A stretch of DNA of 64,000 bases from Rhizobium sp. 11515TR (GTDB lineage: Bacteria; Pseudomonadota; Alphaproteobacteria; Rhizobiales; Rhizobiaceae). Below are positions 37,289 to 46,197 of the stretch, piece after piece; position 1 is the stretch's first letter; every line of letters starts with the position of its first letter. The position numbers and the translations under genes were made by a program. A model generated the notes under the pieces. It had not been told where the DNA came from, did not search any database, and saw only the letters and a program-made list of their open reading frames with translations. The stretch spans positions 248,001-312,000 of the forward strand of contig NZ_CP023000.1 of assembly GCF_002277895.1 (NCBI RefSeq), in the 5' to 3' direction.

Positions 37289-38371
37289 TCAGCGCACGAG
37301 AGCATCGTCGTTGGCGACGACACGCAGCAGTTCCGAAGGGGCAGCCACGCCGATCGTGTCGCCGGCCCGTACCTGCGTGCGGTCGGTGACAATGACGAAC
37401 CGGACGCTTCCGACGCTGACGTAAATGTTCGTCGTCTGTCCGAGAGGTTCGACTAATTCCACCAGAGCATCGGTTACACCGGACTGGCCGGGCTTCGTCA
37501 CAACCAAATGCTCCGGTCGAATGCCAAGGAGCAGTCCGCCCTTGGAATCCACCACTTTCGAGGCAAAGGCGCGCTCTTCCTCGGTTAGCGAATGGGCAAA
37601 GCCTGGAATGACACAGGTGACGGCCGCACCCGGCTTCAAAGTTGCCGGGAAGAGGTTCATGGGCGGCGAGCCGATGAACTCGGCAACGAAGCGGGTCTTC
37701 GGACGGTCGTATACTTCGAGTGGCGAGGCGACCTGAACCATGTTGCCCTTGCTCATGACGGCGATACGGTCGGCCATTGCCATGGCTTCGATCTGATCGT
37801 GCGTAACATAGATCGTCGTAATACCGAGATTCGTGACGAGTTTCTTGATCTCGGTGCGCATGACCGCGCGCAGCTTTGCATCAAGGTTGGAGAGCGGCTC
37901 ATCCATGAGGAATACTTTGGGATTGCGCACCAGAGCGCGGGCGAGCGAGACGCGCTGGCGCTGGCCACCGGAGAGCTGCGACGGCTTGCGTTGAAGATAT
38001 TCATGCAATCCGAGCTTCTCGGCAGTTTCCTCGACTTTCCGCTTGCGATTGGCCTCATCGATTTTCCGGATCCTAAGCGGAAATTCGATATTCTTGAACA
38101 CGGTCATGTTCGGATAGAGACCATAGTCCTGAAAGGCCATAGCAATGTCACGATGCCGTGGTTCGGCATAGGTCATGTCAGCACCGTTGATGCTGATGCG
38201 TCCGGACGTTGGAAGTTCGAGGCCAGCAACCATACGAAGCGTCGTGGTCTTACCGCAGCCGGAGGGTCCGAGCATGCAGAAGAACTCGCCATCCTTGATG
38301 TCGACAGACACCCCGTTTACGACCCGAAGCGGTCCGAACTGCTTTGTGACGGTATCAATATGAATAGCCAT
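37289..38371 (-). CDS. CUT1 ABC transporter ATPase (UgpC/MalK type)
   Basis: The protein has 360 residues. Walker A is GPSGCGKTT, signature LSGGQRQRVSLARA, Walker B VFLMDEPLSNLD, switch His YVTHDQIEA, with a C-terminal TOBE/OB domain. The ATG at 38371 is preceded by AAGGAGC and lies 11 bases after the permease stop. The frame stays open for about 140 more codons upstream, but that extension is antisense-like sequence inside the permease gene and is not coding. Confidence 0.94.
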   Translation of the reverse strand: MAIHIDTVTKQFGPLRVVNGVSVDIKDGEFFCMLGPSGCGKTTTLRMVAGLELPTSGRISINGADMTYAEPRHRDIAMAFQDYGLYPNMTVFKNIEFPLRIRKIDEANRKRKVEETAEKLGLHEYLQRKPSQLSGGQRQRVSLARALVRNPKVFLMDEPLSNLDAKLRAVMRTEIKKLVTNLGITTIYVTHDQIEAMAMADRIAVMSKGNMVQVASPLEVYDRPKTRFVAEFIGSPPMNLFPATLKPGAAVTCVIPGFAHSLTEEERAFASKVVDSKGGLLLGIRPEHLVVTKPGQSGVTDALVELVEPLGQTTNIYVSVGSVRFVIVTDRTQVRAGDTIGVAAPSELLRVVANDDALVR

Positions 38372-38382
38372 GATTGGGCTCC

Positions 38383-39225
38383 TTAACCTTTGACCGCGCC
38401 GAGTGTCAGGCCGCGAACGAGGTAGCGTTGCATGAGAAGAACGAGAACGACGACCGGAAGCGACATCACGACGCCGGCTGCCGAGGCGAGACCCCAGGCG
38501 ATTGCCTTTGGCTTGATGGCATTTGCCGCGATGACCGGCAGTGTCTTCGCTTCCTGTGAAGTGAGCATGCTGGCCAGCAGAAACTCGTTCCAGGCGAACA
38601 TGAAGACAATGACCATTGTCGCCGCGAGACCGGGCAGCAACAACGGCAGCGTGACCCGCCAAAACGTCTCGAAACGGCTGCAGCCATCGATCATAGCCGC
38701 TTCCTCGATAGATTGCGGAATATCCTGGATGAAGACGCGCATCACCCAGACGACGAAAGGAAGGCCGGAGAGTGCATAGGCGGCCGTTAACAGCCATGGC
38801 GTGTCGAATATGCCGAGTTGACGTGCGATGATGAACATCGGAATGACCGAGACGATCGGCGGCAGCATACGAATCGACAGGATCTCGAAGGCGAGGAATT
38901 CCTTCCCCTTGATTTCAAAGCGCGCAAGCGCATACGCCGCCATTGTACCGGCAGCCATGGCAAGACACGTTGAAAGTCCGACAATCAGGGCGCTGTTGAT
39001 GAGCGCGTCCCAGGCATTGAGTTCCGTAAAAAGCTGCCGGTAATTGTCGAACACCGGCGCGAACGACCAGATCGGCGGATAAGCTGAAATGTCGACCTCG
39101 GACTTGAACGAGGAAGATGCCATCCAGTAAATCGGGAAGGCAAAGAACAGTGCGGCGACAATCGCTGCGACATAGGCAGCCGTTCCGTTGAGGCCTTTCT
39201 TCAAAAGTCGTGCATTTGACATCAT
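38383..39225 (-). CDS. CUT1 ABC transporter permease (MalG/UgpE type)
   Basis: The protein has 280 residues and six predicted membrane helices. The EAA loop is EEAAMIDGCSRFETFWRVTL. It begins 8 bases after the partner permease gene and is followed closely by the ATPase gene. It forms half of the channel of the LacI-controlled transporter. Confidence 0.94.
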   Translation of the reverse strand: MMSNARLLKKGLNGTAAYVAAIVAALFFAFPIYWMASSSFKSEVDISAYPPIWSFAPVFDNYRQLFTELNAWDALINSALIVGLSTCLAMAAGTMAAYALARFEIKGKEFLAFEILSIRMLPPIVSVIPMFIIARQLGIFDTPWLLTAAYALSGLPFVVWVMRVFIQDIPQSIEEAAMIDGCSRFETFWRVTLPLLLPGLAATMVIVFMFAWNEFLLASMLTSQEAKTLPVIAANAIKPKAIAWGLASAAGVVMSLPVVVLVLLMQRYLVRGLTLGAVKG

Positions 39226-39233
39226 CGCGCTCC

Positions 39234-40181
39234 TTACCGATTCTCTTTATCAGCGACGAGCTTCAGGAAGCCGGTCACATTCACGAAGATGATGACGATC
39301 AACAGGATGATGACGAGCGCGATCCACGAAAGAGCCGAACCGTAACCGAGATCGAAGATGCGGAAATTGATGCGCTGCAGGTACACGCTGAGAAGATCGG
39401 TTGCGAAATCGGGACCACCTCGCGTGATGATATAGACCGTGTCATAGGTCCTGAAGGCATCTACGATACGGAGAAGCGTAGCGATGACGATCACCGGCTT
39501 CAACATCGGCAGGGTCACGTGGATGAACGTGCTAAGATGACCGGCGCCGTCGATCTGTGCTGCTTCAAAGGGGCTGCGTGGCAGCGAGCGAAGGCCCGCA
39601 AAGATGATGATGAACATGAATGGCGTCCACTGCCAAACGTCGACCAGAATGACTGACGCAAGGGCCCCACTTGAGGATCCCGCCCAGGCGAGGCCTGGAA
39701 TTCCAACCAGAGACAGCAGATAGTTCAAGATCCCGAGGTCCGGCATCATCATTGTGCGCCAAACGATACCGACCGCGATCGGTGTGATGAGCATGGGAAT
39801 GAGCAGGAAGGTACGCAGGAAGAGAAAGCCCGGCCGGTTCTGGTTGAAGAGAAGGGCGAGGAGCACTGCAAGCGTCAAGGAGATCGTGACGCTCACAGCC
39901 GTGAACAGCAAGGTCAAAACGACGGAATGCCAGAACTGCGTGTCGCCAAAGGCGCGCGCATAATTAGCAAAGCCAATCAGCGAGTAACTCGTGCCGAAAG
40001 TGGGGTTGTAATTCGTCAGCGAGATGTAGAGCGAATGGAGAAGCGGATAGAGACCCACGACGTTCATGATGATGAGCGTCGGCGCCAGAAGTAGACGCGG
40101 CACATTCTTTTCGCCTGCGCGAACTGCTTTCGTCGCACCTATTGCAGCTGGAGGCGCTGCGATCGAGCCAGCCTTGGCCAT
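39234..40181 (-). CDS. CUT1 ABC transporter permease (MalF/UgpA type)
   Basis: The protein has 315 residues and six predicted membrane helices after a cytoplasmic N-terminus of about 28 residues. The EAA-type loop is FEAAQIDGAGHLSTFIHVTL. The gene follows the binding-protein gene after a 63-base gap that holds a stem-loop. Confidence 0.94.
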   Translation of the reverse strand: MAKAGSIAAPPAAIGATKAVRAGEKNVPRLLLAPTLIIMNVVGLYPLLHSLYISLTNYNPTFGTSYSLIGFANYARAFGDTQFWHSVVLTLLFTAVSVTISLTLAVLLALLFNQNRPGFLFLRTFLLIPMLITPIAVGIVWRTMMMPDLGILNYLLSLVGIPGLAWAGSSSGALASVILVDVWQWTPFMFIIIFAGLRSLPRSPFEAAQIDGAGHLSTFIHVTLPMLKPVIVIATLLRIVDAFRTYDTVYIITRGGPDFATDLLSVYLQRINFRIFDLGYGSALSWIALVIILLIVIIFVNVTGFLKLVADKENR

Positions 40182-40201
40182 AGCGATTGTCCTTATAGAA
40201 A

Positions 40202-40229
40202 GGTCACGACGCTCGGGGACGCCGTGACC
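40202..40229. other. Stem-loop after the binding-protein gene
   Basis: GGTCACG and CGTGACC form a perfect 7-bp stem, extendable by a wobble and CG pairs to about 10 bp. It lies 15 bases after the binding-protein stop and before the first permease. It repeats the arrangement seen after the other two operon-internal binding-protein genes of the window. Confidence 0.5.
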
Positions 40230-40244
40230 GAACAGGATGGGCGG

Positions 40245-41552
40245 TTAGGAACGGATAACAGAGGCTAGCGCCTTCTCAGCGTCGTCCATAGCTTCCTGCG
40301 GCTTCTTACGGCCATTTACGCCAGCGAGAATGTTCTCGTAGAGAACGCGCTGAACCTCGACTGCATTGGTCAACCGGTAGGGCGGGATGCTGACGGGCGT
40401 CGTTCCGCGCGACTTAAAATCGCGGAAGGCCTGAAGCATCGGCACCCTGGCAAGAACCTCATCGCTGTCGATGTCGGCCTGCAGGCAAAGCGACGATTCA
40501 CCGCCCTCGCGGAAAAGTTTGTAGGCTTCGCCATCACTCATCCACTTGAGGAATTTGTAGGCTTCCACCTTGTTTTCAGAGGCGGCGTTGATCAGGATCG
40601 ACCAGCCACCGATCATCTGCTGCTGATACTTTTCCGTTGGCGAGACGGTATAGCCGAATTTGCCTTTGTTTGGACCATCTTCGATCCCGACGATGACGTC
40701 CGACCAAGTAATCATCATTGCAGCCTTGCCCTGCTGCATGGCGGACGAGCCTTCGGCATAGTCAAAACCGTCGACGCCCTTCGGGCAGAAAGGAAGAACT
40801 TCACGAAGGCGCTCGATGGCGCGCGCGCCCTGCCCTTCCGAGTTGAAGACCATCTTGTTGTTCTCATCGAGAACGCCGTCGTCGTGCGAGGAGATCTTGG
40901 TCATACCCATCAGACGGCTGCCCCAGTCACCGCTCATATGAGCGTCCTGGCCCCCTAGCATGAGGACATTGCCCGCGACGTCATTCGAGTGAAGTTTCTG
41001 TGCTGCATCGCGGTATTCGTCCCAGGTTTGCGGTACCTTGGTGATGCCTGCCTTCTCGAACAAGTCTTTGCGGTACACGAAGACCGGGGTGGTCATGACG
41101 AGCGGCAGGCCCCAACGCTCGCCTTCATATTCGGTATATGTGGTCGATGCAGGCGCCAGCTTTTCAACAGAAATCTGAGGCAATGAGGCATCGCCGGCGC
41201 GAATATCGTCGAAGGAGCTCGCCCAGCCATTGCGCAGCGGCTGACGGATCCACAAATTGTCGGTCGTGAAGATGTCGAACGTCGTCGAACCCTGGCTCAG
41301 TTCGATGAGCAGCTTTTCGTAATGCGCCTCGTAGGGGTTGGATTCCCCCTTAATGTTTGCAGCCGTATAGGCCTTTGCGACACTGCCGGTCAGAGCATTC
41401 GACCAAGCGACGTTGCTGTTTAGAATGTTGAGGCCTGCGGCTGCAGCAAAACTACGGCCAGCTGGGAGCAACGCATAAGCTGCAGCGCCTGCTGCCAGCG
41501 TCCTCATCAACGCACGGCGAGAAAGTTCACTGGAAAATGGCCCTTGTGTCAT
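40245..41552 (-). CDS. CUT1 sugar-type ABC binding protein
   Basis: The protein has 435 residues and is a family 1 solute-binding protein. The N-terminus (SRRALMRTLAAGAAAYALLP) has a twin-arginine-like SRRALM stretch and probable cleavage after SFAAA. The family core includes DIFTTDNLWIRQPLRNG and GLPLVMTTPVFVYRKDLFE. It is the first gene of the minus-strand arm, and a perfect LacI-type operator lies 55 bases upstream. The ligand is unknown. Confidence 0.93.
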   Translation of the reverse strand: MTQGPFSSELSRRALMRTLAAGAAAYALLPAGRSFAAAAGLNILNSNVAWSNALTGSVAKAYTAANIKGESNPYEAHYEKLLIELSQGSTTFDIFTTDNLWIRQPLRNGWASSFDDIRAGDASLPQISVEKLAPASTTYTEYEGERWGLPLVMTTPVFVYRKDLFEKAGITKVPQTWDEYRDAAQKLHSNDVAGNVLMLGGQDAHMSGDWGSRLMGMTKISSHDDGVLDENNKMVFNSEGQGARAIERLREVLPFCPKGVDGFDYAEGSSAMQQGKAAMMITWSDVIVGIEDGPNKGKFGYTVSPTEKYQQQMIGGWSILINAASENKVEAYKFLKWMSDGEAYKLFREGGESSLCLQADIDSDEVLARVPMLQAFRDFKSRGTTPVSIPPYRLTNAVEVQRVLYENILAGVNGRKKPQEAMDDAEKALASVIRS

Positions 41553-41606
41553 GACAGTTCCCCTAGAATTTTGGTGGACCTACCCGGCCAACTTGATCAA
41601 TGCCGA

Positions 41607-41618
41607 GTAAACGTTTAC
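41607..41618. promoter_or_regulatory. LacI-type operator, perfect copy 3
   Basis: GTAAACGTTTAC lies in the 187-base divergent region between the ABC operon and the LacI gene, 55 bases before the binding-protein start and 122 before LacI. It is placed to control both. Confidence 0.85.
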
Positions 41619-41739
41619 AGAAAATCACCGGCACTCCCCTTTGTCAATCCGGTTTTTGTAGACGCGCGGAAATTAGACAAATATAAATCGCGAGCGGATG
41701 TGCGTTGAACGCACGCTCACACGCCAGGAGCCGTGAAGC

Positions 41740-42789
41740 ATGATGAAGAAAACACAAGAAAACCAGCGTCGCGCGACTATCCACGACGTCGCAAAAGTCG
41801 CTAACGTTTCGATCGCGACCGTTTCCCGCGTTCTAAACAAGCCTGAAAATGTCAATCGCGACATGTATAAGCGGGTAATGGATGCGGCAGCTCAGCTTGG
41901 CTATACGACGAATTCTGCGGGCAAGGCCTTGAAAATGGCGCGCACCCGAACGATCGGTACTTTGCTTCCGCGCCTGGACGATCCTATCTTTTCCGAAATT
42001 GCCCATGGAGTACAGGAGGTGCTCTTCGCCCACGACTATGTCGGATTCCTGCAAACATCAGGCTACGACAACAGCAAGATATTCGATGCCGTCTTCCGCT
42101 TATTAAATCGCGGTGCCGAGGGTTTACTTGTATTCGGACGAATCGATGACAAGAAATTACTTGAGTTTATTGAGAAAAACCACGTTCCGATCCTGCAAAT
42201 ATACTCGTATCTCGAGGGCAATCCTATTCCGTCAGTCGGAATCGACAATTACGCGTCCTCCCGCAAGATCGCGCAGCTCATGTTACAGCTCGGCCACCGC
42301 GAGATTGCTCTGATCTCGGGACCGACCAAGGGCAACGACCGTCAGCAATCCCGGCTGAAGGCCTATGAAGACATCATGGAAGCGAATGGCTTGAAGACCA
42401 CCGTTCAGGTGGTCCAGCCGGGCTATACCATCAATGACGCCGGGCAGGCGTTTCGGCGAATTCTGCAAGAAAACCCAAAGGTTACGTCGGTGATGTGTAA
42501 TACGGATTTGCTGGCGTGCGGCGTATTGGCGGAATGCCGGAAGATGGGCATCGACGTGCCGTCAGACATCTCCGTCTCTGGGTTCGAGGACGTGAGCTTT
42601 GCGGCGCTCCTTTATCAACCGCTGACGACATTGTCCGTTCCTTCCGGCGATATGGGTCGCTATGCCGCGAGAGCGTTGATTGCGAATCTCGAAGAGGGCC
42701 AGAATCTGACGTCGATGCAGTTTGATACGAGCCTGATCATGCGCGACTCGATTGCGAGAGCGCCAAGCGGTTCTAACAGAGCCGCTTGA
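41740..42789 (+). CDS. LacI family transcriptional regulator
   Basis: The protein has 349 residues. The helix-turn-helix and hinge (TIHDVAKVANVSIATVSRVL, then NKPENVNRDMYKRVMDAAAQ) match LacI/GalR regulators, followed by a ribose-binding-like ligand domain (RTIGTLLPRLDDPIFSEIAH). The recognition helix type fits palindromes with a central CG. Operators flank the gene on both sides (41607 and 42800), and four more copies lie at 18-23 kb. The effector is probably the transported compound or a product of it, inferred from context. Confidence 0.93.
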   Translation: MMKKTQENQRRATIHDVAKVANVSIATVSRVLNKPENVNRDMYKRVMDAAAQLGYTTNSAGKALKMARTRTIGTLLPRLDDPIFSEIAHGVQEVLFAHDYVGFLQTSGYDNSKIFDAVFRLLNRGAEGLLVFGRIDDKKLLEFIEKNHVPILQIYSYLEGNPIPSVGIDNYASSRKIAQLMLQLGHREIALISGPTKGNDRQQSRLKAYEDIMEANGLKTTVQVVQPGYTINDAGQAFRRILQENPKVTSVMCNTDLLACGVLAECRKMGIDVPSDISVSGFEDVSFAALLYQPLTTLSVPSGDMGRYAARALIANLEEGQNLTSMQFDTSLIMRDSIARAPSGSNRAA

Positions 42790-42799
42790 CGCATTTTCA

Positions 42800-42811
42800 G
42801 AAAACGTTTAC
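42800..42811. promoter_or_regulatory. LacI-type operator, one-mismatch copy
   Basis: GAAAACGTTTAC matches 11 of 12 bases. It lies 59 bases before the proline-racemase-fold gene, directly after the LacI stop, and is placed to control the plus-strand arm. Confidence 0.68.
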
Positions 42812-42870
42812 TCATAGTTCCAATCAAGGAAACCGCGATCTCTCGTATTGCGGAAAAAGGGGTAAACAGG

Positions 42871-43905
42871 ATGCGTTTCAGCAAAATGGTGACAGTCGTC
42901 GGCGCCCATGCCGCCGGTGAACTGAACGAGGTCATCACGGGGGGGGTGCTGCCGCCCCCAGGCGAGACGATGTTCCAGAAGATGCAGTATCTGGAAAAGA
43001 ACGGCGATGAGCTCCGGCAGTTCCTGCTGCACGAACCGCGTGGCAAGGTCACTCAATGCGTCAATTTGGTCGTACCCCCGACGCGTGCCGATGCGGATGC
43101 AGGTTTCATCATCATGGAGTCGGAATACTACGTTCCGATGTCTGGGACGAATACGATTTGCACGGCGACCGTTCTTCTCGAGACCGGCATGATCCCGATG
43201 GTCGAGCCGGTGACCAACTTGACGCTCGAAGCTCCGGCCGGCCTCGTCAAGATCAGGGCCGATTGCAAGGACGGGAAGGTTTTGGGAGTCACCTTTGCGA
43301 ACGTTCCATCGTTCACGATCGCGCTCGATAAGCATGTTGAAGTGCCTGGCATCGGGACGATTACCGTCGATGTCGCCTATGGCGGGATGATCTATGCGCT
43401 CGTCGATGCCGCCGCGCTCGGGTATTCGATTTCCCCGGACGAGGCCTCCGAGCTTGTCGAGGTCGGTGAGAAGATCAAGCTTGCCGCAGCCGAACAGATT
43501 CCCGCCATCCATCCAGAAAATCCGGACATCCATACGATTAATCAGACGTTGTTCGCAGGTCCGATCCGGACGGAGAACGGTGTGAAGAGATCGAAGAACA
43601 CGGTGATCGTTTCGCCTGGCCGCCATGACCGATCGCCATGCGGAACAGGCACGAGTGCGCGCCTTGCGGTTCTTCATGCCAAGGGCGTGATCGGGATTGG
43701 CGAAAAATTCGTTCACGAGTCGATCATCGGAACCGAGTTCGTCGGCGAGATCATCGAGACGACGACGATTGCAGGTCAGGCCGCCATCCGCCCCGCGATT
43801 ACGGGCACGGCGTGGATCACGGCCCTTCACCAATATGTGCTCGATCCAAGCGATCCGTTCCCGACCGGCTACAAGCTTGGTGATACCTGGAAAACCCCGA
43901 ACTAG
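42871..43905 (+). CDS. Proline racemase superfamily enzyme with a Ser/Cys active-site pair
   Basis: The protein has 344 residues and the diaminopimelate-epimerase fold of proline racemases. The first catalytic position is Ser91 (YVPMSGTNTIC, where racemases have MCGH) and the second is Cys257 (SPCGTGTSARLA). Family members with two cysteines racemise or epimerise proline or 4-hydroxyproline. Members with one Cys replaced include trans-3-hydroxy-L-proline dehydratases and 4-hydroxyproline epimerases. No pyrroline-carboxylate reductase or hydroxyproline oxidase is seen nearby, so the substrate may be another alpha-amino or hydroxy acid. It is the first gene of the plus-strand arm. Confidence 0.88.
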   Translation: MRFSKMVTVVGAHAAGELNEVITGGVLPPPGETMFQKMQYLEKNGDELRQFLLHEPRGKVTQCVNLVVPPTRADADAGFIIMESEYYVPMSGTNTICTATVLLETGMIPMVEPVTNLTLEAPAGLVKIRADCKDGKVLGVTFANVPSFTIALDKHVEVPGIGTITVDVAYGGMIYALVDAAALGYSISPDEASELVEVGEKIKLAAAEQIPAIHPENPDIHTINQTLFAGPIRTENGVKRSKNTVIVSPGRHDRSPCGTGTSARLAVLHAKGVIGIGEKFVHESIIGTEFVGEIIETTTIAGQAAIRPAITGTAWITALHQYVLDPSDPFPTGYKLGDTWKTPN

Positions 43906-43917
43906 GAGCCGGATGAC

Positions 43918-45663
43918 ATGGCGTTCTCTTTGGTTCTGACGCACGCCAGTTACATCCTCCGCCATGGTGGTGACGGCACGGCGAACTCAACGATGGTGAA
44001 AAAAATGAGCAAGATTTCAACGGCTCCCTCCCGCTCTACCTATGATTATGTCGTCATCGGCTCCGGGTCTGCGGGAAGTGTTCTGGCAGGGCGTCTGTCG
44101 GAAGATGGCAAGAACAGCGTGCTACTCCTTGAAGCCGGTCCGTCGGACCAGCATATCCATATCCGGATGCCGGCCGCCCTTCCTTTGCCTCTGGCGAACG
44201 ACCGCTTCAATTGGTTCTACAATTCCGAGCCCGAGCCTCACCTGAATAACCGGGTTATCCTGGAGGCGCGTGGCCGCGTGCTCGGCGGGTCGTCTTCGAT
44301 CAATGGCATGAACTGGGTGCGTGGTAGCCCCTGGGACTATGACAATTGGGCCAAAATGGGTCTCGAGGGCTGGAGCTATAAGGACGTTCTTCCCTATTTC
44401 CGTCGCGCTGAGACCTCCGACAAGGGCAACAACACCTATCGTGGCGGCAGCGGTCCGATGAAGATCGAGACCTGCAAGGCCAACAGCCCGCTTTATCGCG
44501 CGTTCCTCAAGGCCGGCGAAGAAGCGGGATACAAGTATATCGATGATCACAACGCCTATAGGCAGGAAGGGATACACATTACCCAACGCAATGTCGGTAA
44601 CGGTATCCGCTGGAGTTCGTCGCAGGCCTACATTCATGCACAGCCCGAACGAGGCAATCTCGACGTCGTCGTCAAGGCAAAGGTGCTGAAGATCGAATTC
44701 GAGGGCAAGCGCGCCGTGGGTGTGAGGGTGCGCATCGACAGCAAGCACTACTTGATCAAGGTCGGCAAGGAAGTCCTTCTTGCGGCCGGTGCGATCAATT
44801 CGCCGCAGCTTTTGCTGCTTTCGGGCATTGGCGACGCTGAGGACCTGCGCAAGCTGTCGATTCCGGTGGTCGCCGATCTTCCGGGTGTCGGACGTGGTCT
44901 GAAGGACCACGTTGCGGCGCCGGTGCAGTACCGTGCCACCAAACCTGTTTCGGTCGTCGGCCAGCTCACCCGGTTTGGCAAGCTCAAGCTCGGACTTCAG
45001 TGGCTCGTTGCAAAAAAGGGCCTTGGTGCGACGAACTTCTTCGAAGTTGGGGGTTTCCTGCGGACCAACAAGAAGCACCCTGTTCCGAACATTCAGCTCG
45101 AATTCGTGCCGCTGATCGGCGAAATGCAGCACGGCAGCGTCGCGCTGGAAAACGGCTTTCAGTATTTCTTCAGCCTGATGCGGCCAAAAAGCGAGGGCCG
45201 TGTCTGGCTTTCCAGTGCCGATCCTGACGTCGCACCGAAGTTTGTCTTCAACTTCCTCGAGAATGAAGAGGATCGCAAGGAAGCGATCGAGGCGGTTCGA
45301 GCTATTCGCCACATCGTGTCCCAAAAAGCCTGGGACGATATTCGCGGCGAGGAGGTAACACCTGGCAAGGATGTCCAGTCGGATGAAGATATCCTCGCTT
45401 TCCTTCGCAAGGAGGCCGGTACCAACTACCACCCTTGCTGCACATGCCGGATGGGTACGGACAGCATGTCGGTCGTCGATGCACACGCCAAGGTACACGG
45501 ACTTGAAAATATCCGCGTCATCGACGCCTCGATCATGCCGGCGATCGTCAGCGGAAACCTCAATGCGCCCGTTATCATGATGGCCGAGAAGCTTGCCGAC
45601 GATATTCTCGGAAAGAAACTTCCGGTGCAAGCAGCCGACTATTACCTGCCCGCAGCAGAATGA
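43918..45663 (+). CDS. GMC family FAD-dependent oxidoreductase (choline dehydrogenase-like)
   Basis: The protein has 581 residues from the ATG at 43918, which has AGGAG 9 bases upstream. A later ATG at 44005 would give the shorter N-terminus usual in the family but has no ribosome site, so the start is open. The FAD motif is YVVIGSGSAGSVLAGRLSE, with GRVLGGSSSINGMNWVRGSP, AGAINSPQLLLLSGIG and the catalytic His in YHPCCTCRMGTD, then SGNLNAPVIMMAEKLA. It oxidises an alcohol group. It starts 12 bases after the racemase-fold gene and precedes a cupin gene by 11. Confidence 0.92.
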   Translation: MAFSLVLTHASYILRHGGDGTANSTMVKKMSKISTAPSRSTYDYVVIGSGSAGSVLAGRLSEDGKNSVLLLEAGPSDQHIHIRMPAALPLPLANDRFNWFYNSEPEPHLNNRVILEARGRVLGGSSSINGMNWVRGSPWDYDNWAKMGLEGWSYKDVLPYFRRAETSDKGNNTYRGGSGPMKIETCKANSPLYRAFLKAGEEAGYKYIDDHNAYRQEGIHITQRNVGNGIRWSSSQAYIHAQPERGNLDVVVKAKVLKIEFEGKRAVGVRVRIDSKHYLIKVGKEVLLAAGAINSPQLLLLSGIGDAEDLRKLSIPVVADLPGVGRGLKDHVAAPVQYRATKPVSVVGQLTRFGKLKLGLQWLVAKKGLGATNFFEVGGFLRTNKKHPVPNIQLEFVPLIGEMQHGSVALENGFQYFFSLMRPKSEGRVWLSSADPDVAPKFVFNFLENEEDRKEAIEAVRAIRHIVSQKAWDDIRGEEVTPGKDVQSDEDILAFLRKEAGTNYHPCCTCRMGTDSMSVVDAHAKVHGLENIRVIDASIMPAIVSGNLNAPVIMMAEKLADDILGKKLPVQAADYYLPAAE

Positions 45664-45674
45664 AGGAGTACCCC

Positions 45675-46181
45675 ATGACCAACCACACCGAAGAGAAGGG
45701 CGATATGCTCATCCTTCGCCCCCAAGAGGGCAAGAATTTCTGGCAGCCCGTACCTGCCAACGGTCATATATCCGTTCGAATCGCTCCGGGAATCGTCGAT
45801 GTTGAGACGCCTTTCAGCCTGGGGACGCAGACGCTACCGCCGCAGGGCTATGTTCGCGAGCATGCACACCCGATCCATGACGAGGTGCTGCATTTCATCT
45901 CTGGACACGGAAAGGCGGTCATCGAAGGTGTCGAGTATGACGCCGAACCGGGCGTGACCATATTCGTTGGACGCAATCGTAAACATAAATTCGTCAACAC
46001 GAGTACCGATCAGGACCTGCATTGGCTCTGGTTCATACAGCCAAACGGACTTGAGGATTTCTTCGAGCAGATCGGACGGCCGATGGAGCCCGGTCAAACC
46101 GACCCGACCCCGTTCCCGCGGCCCGACGATGTATTGGAAATTGAGGCGCGGACTGCGTTTGTTGCAGCCAAGCCGGAGTAA
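45675..46181 (+). CDS. Single-domain cupin protein
   Basis: The protein has 168 residues with one cupin barrel. The metal-binding motif is VREHAHPIHDEVLHFISGHG, and the second His is in GRNRKHKFVNTS. The start is the ATG at 45675 with AAGGAG upstream; an ATG at 45660 overlaps the GMC stop. The residues fit a metal-bound isomerase, epimerase or dioxygenase of small acids, but no exact role can be given. It is related in layout to the second cupin domain of the gene at 49602. Confidence 0.85.
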   Translation: MTNHTEEKGDMLILRPQEGKNFWQPVPANGHISVRIAPGIVDVETPFSLGTQTLPPQGYVREHAHPIHDEVLHFISGHGKAVIEGVEYDAEPGVTIFVGRNRKHKFVNTSTDQDLHWLWFIQPNGLEDFFEQIGRPMEPGQTDPTPFPRPDDVLEIEARTAFVAAKPE

Positions 46182-46197
46182 CCTCTAGAGGTTTGAA

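Noticed and set aside
38372..38797. N-terminal extension of the CUT1 ATPase gene
   Set aside because: It overlaps the permease gene, has no ribosome site, and the ATG at 38371 gives the standard MalK-type N-terminus.
42808..43965. A 385-codon minus-strand open frame
   Set aside because: It mirrors the proline-racemase-fold gene, which has both active-site motifs. The antisense product is low-complexity and charged.
44122..45630. A 502-codon minus-strand open frame
   Set aside because: It is antisense to the GMC oxidoreductase gene, whose FAD and catalytic motifs are clear. The antisense product has no recognisable domains.
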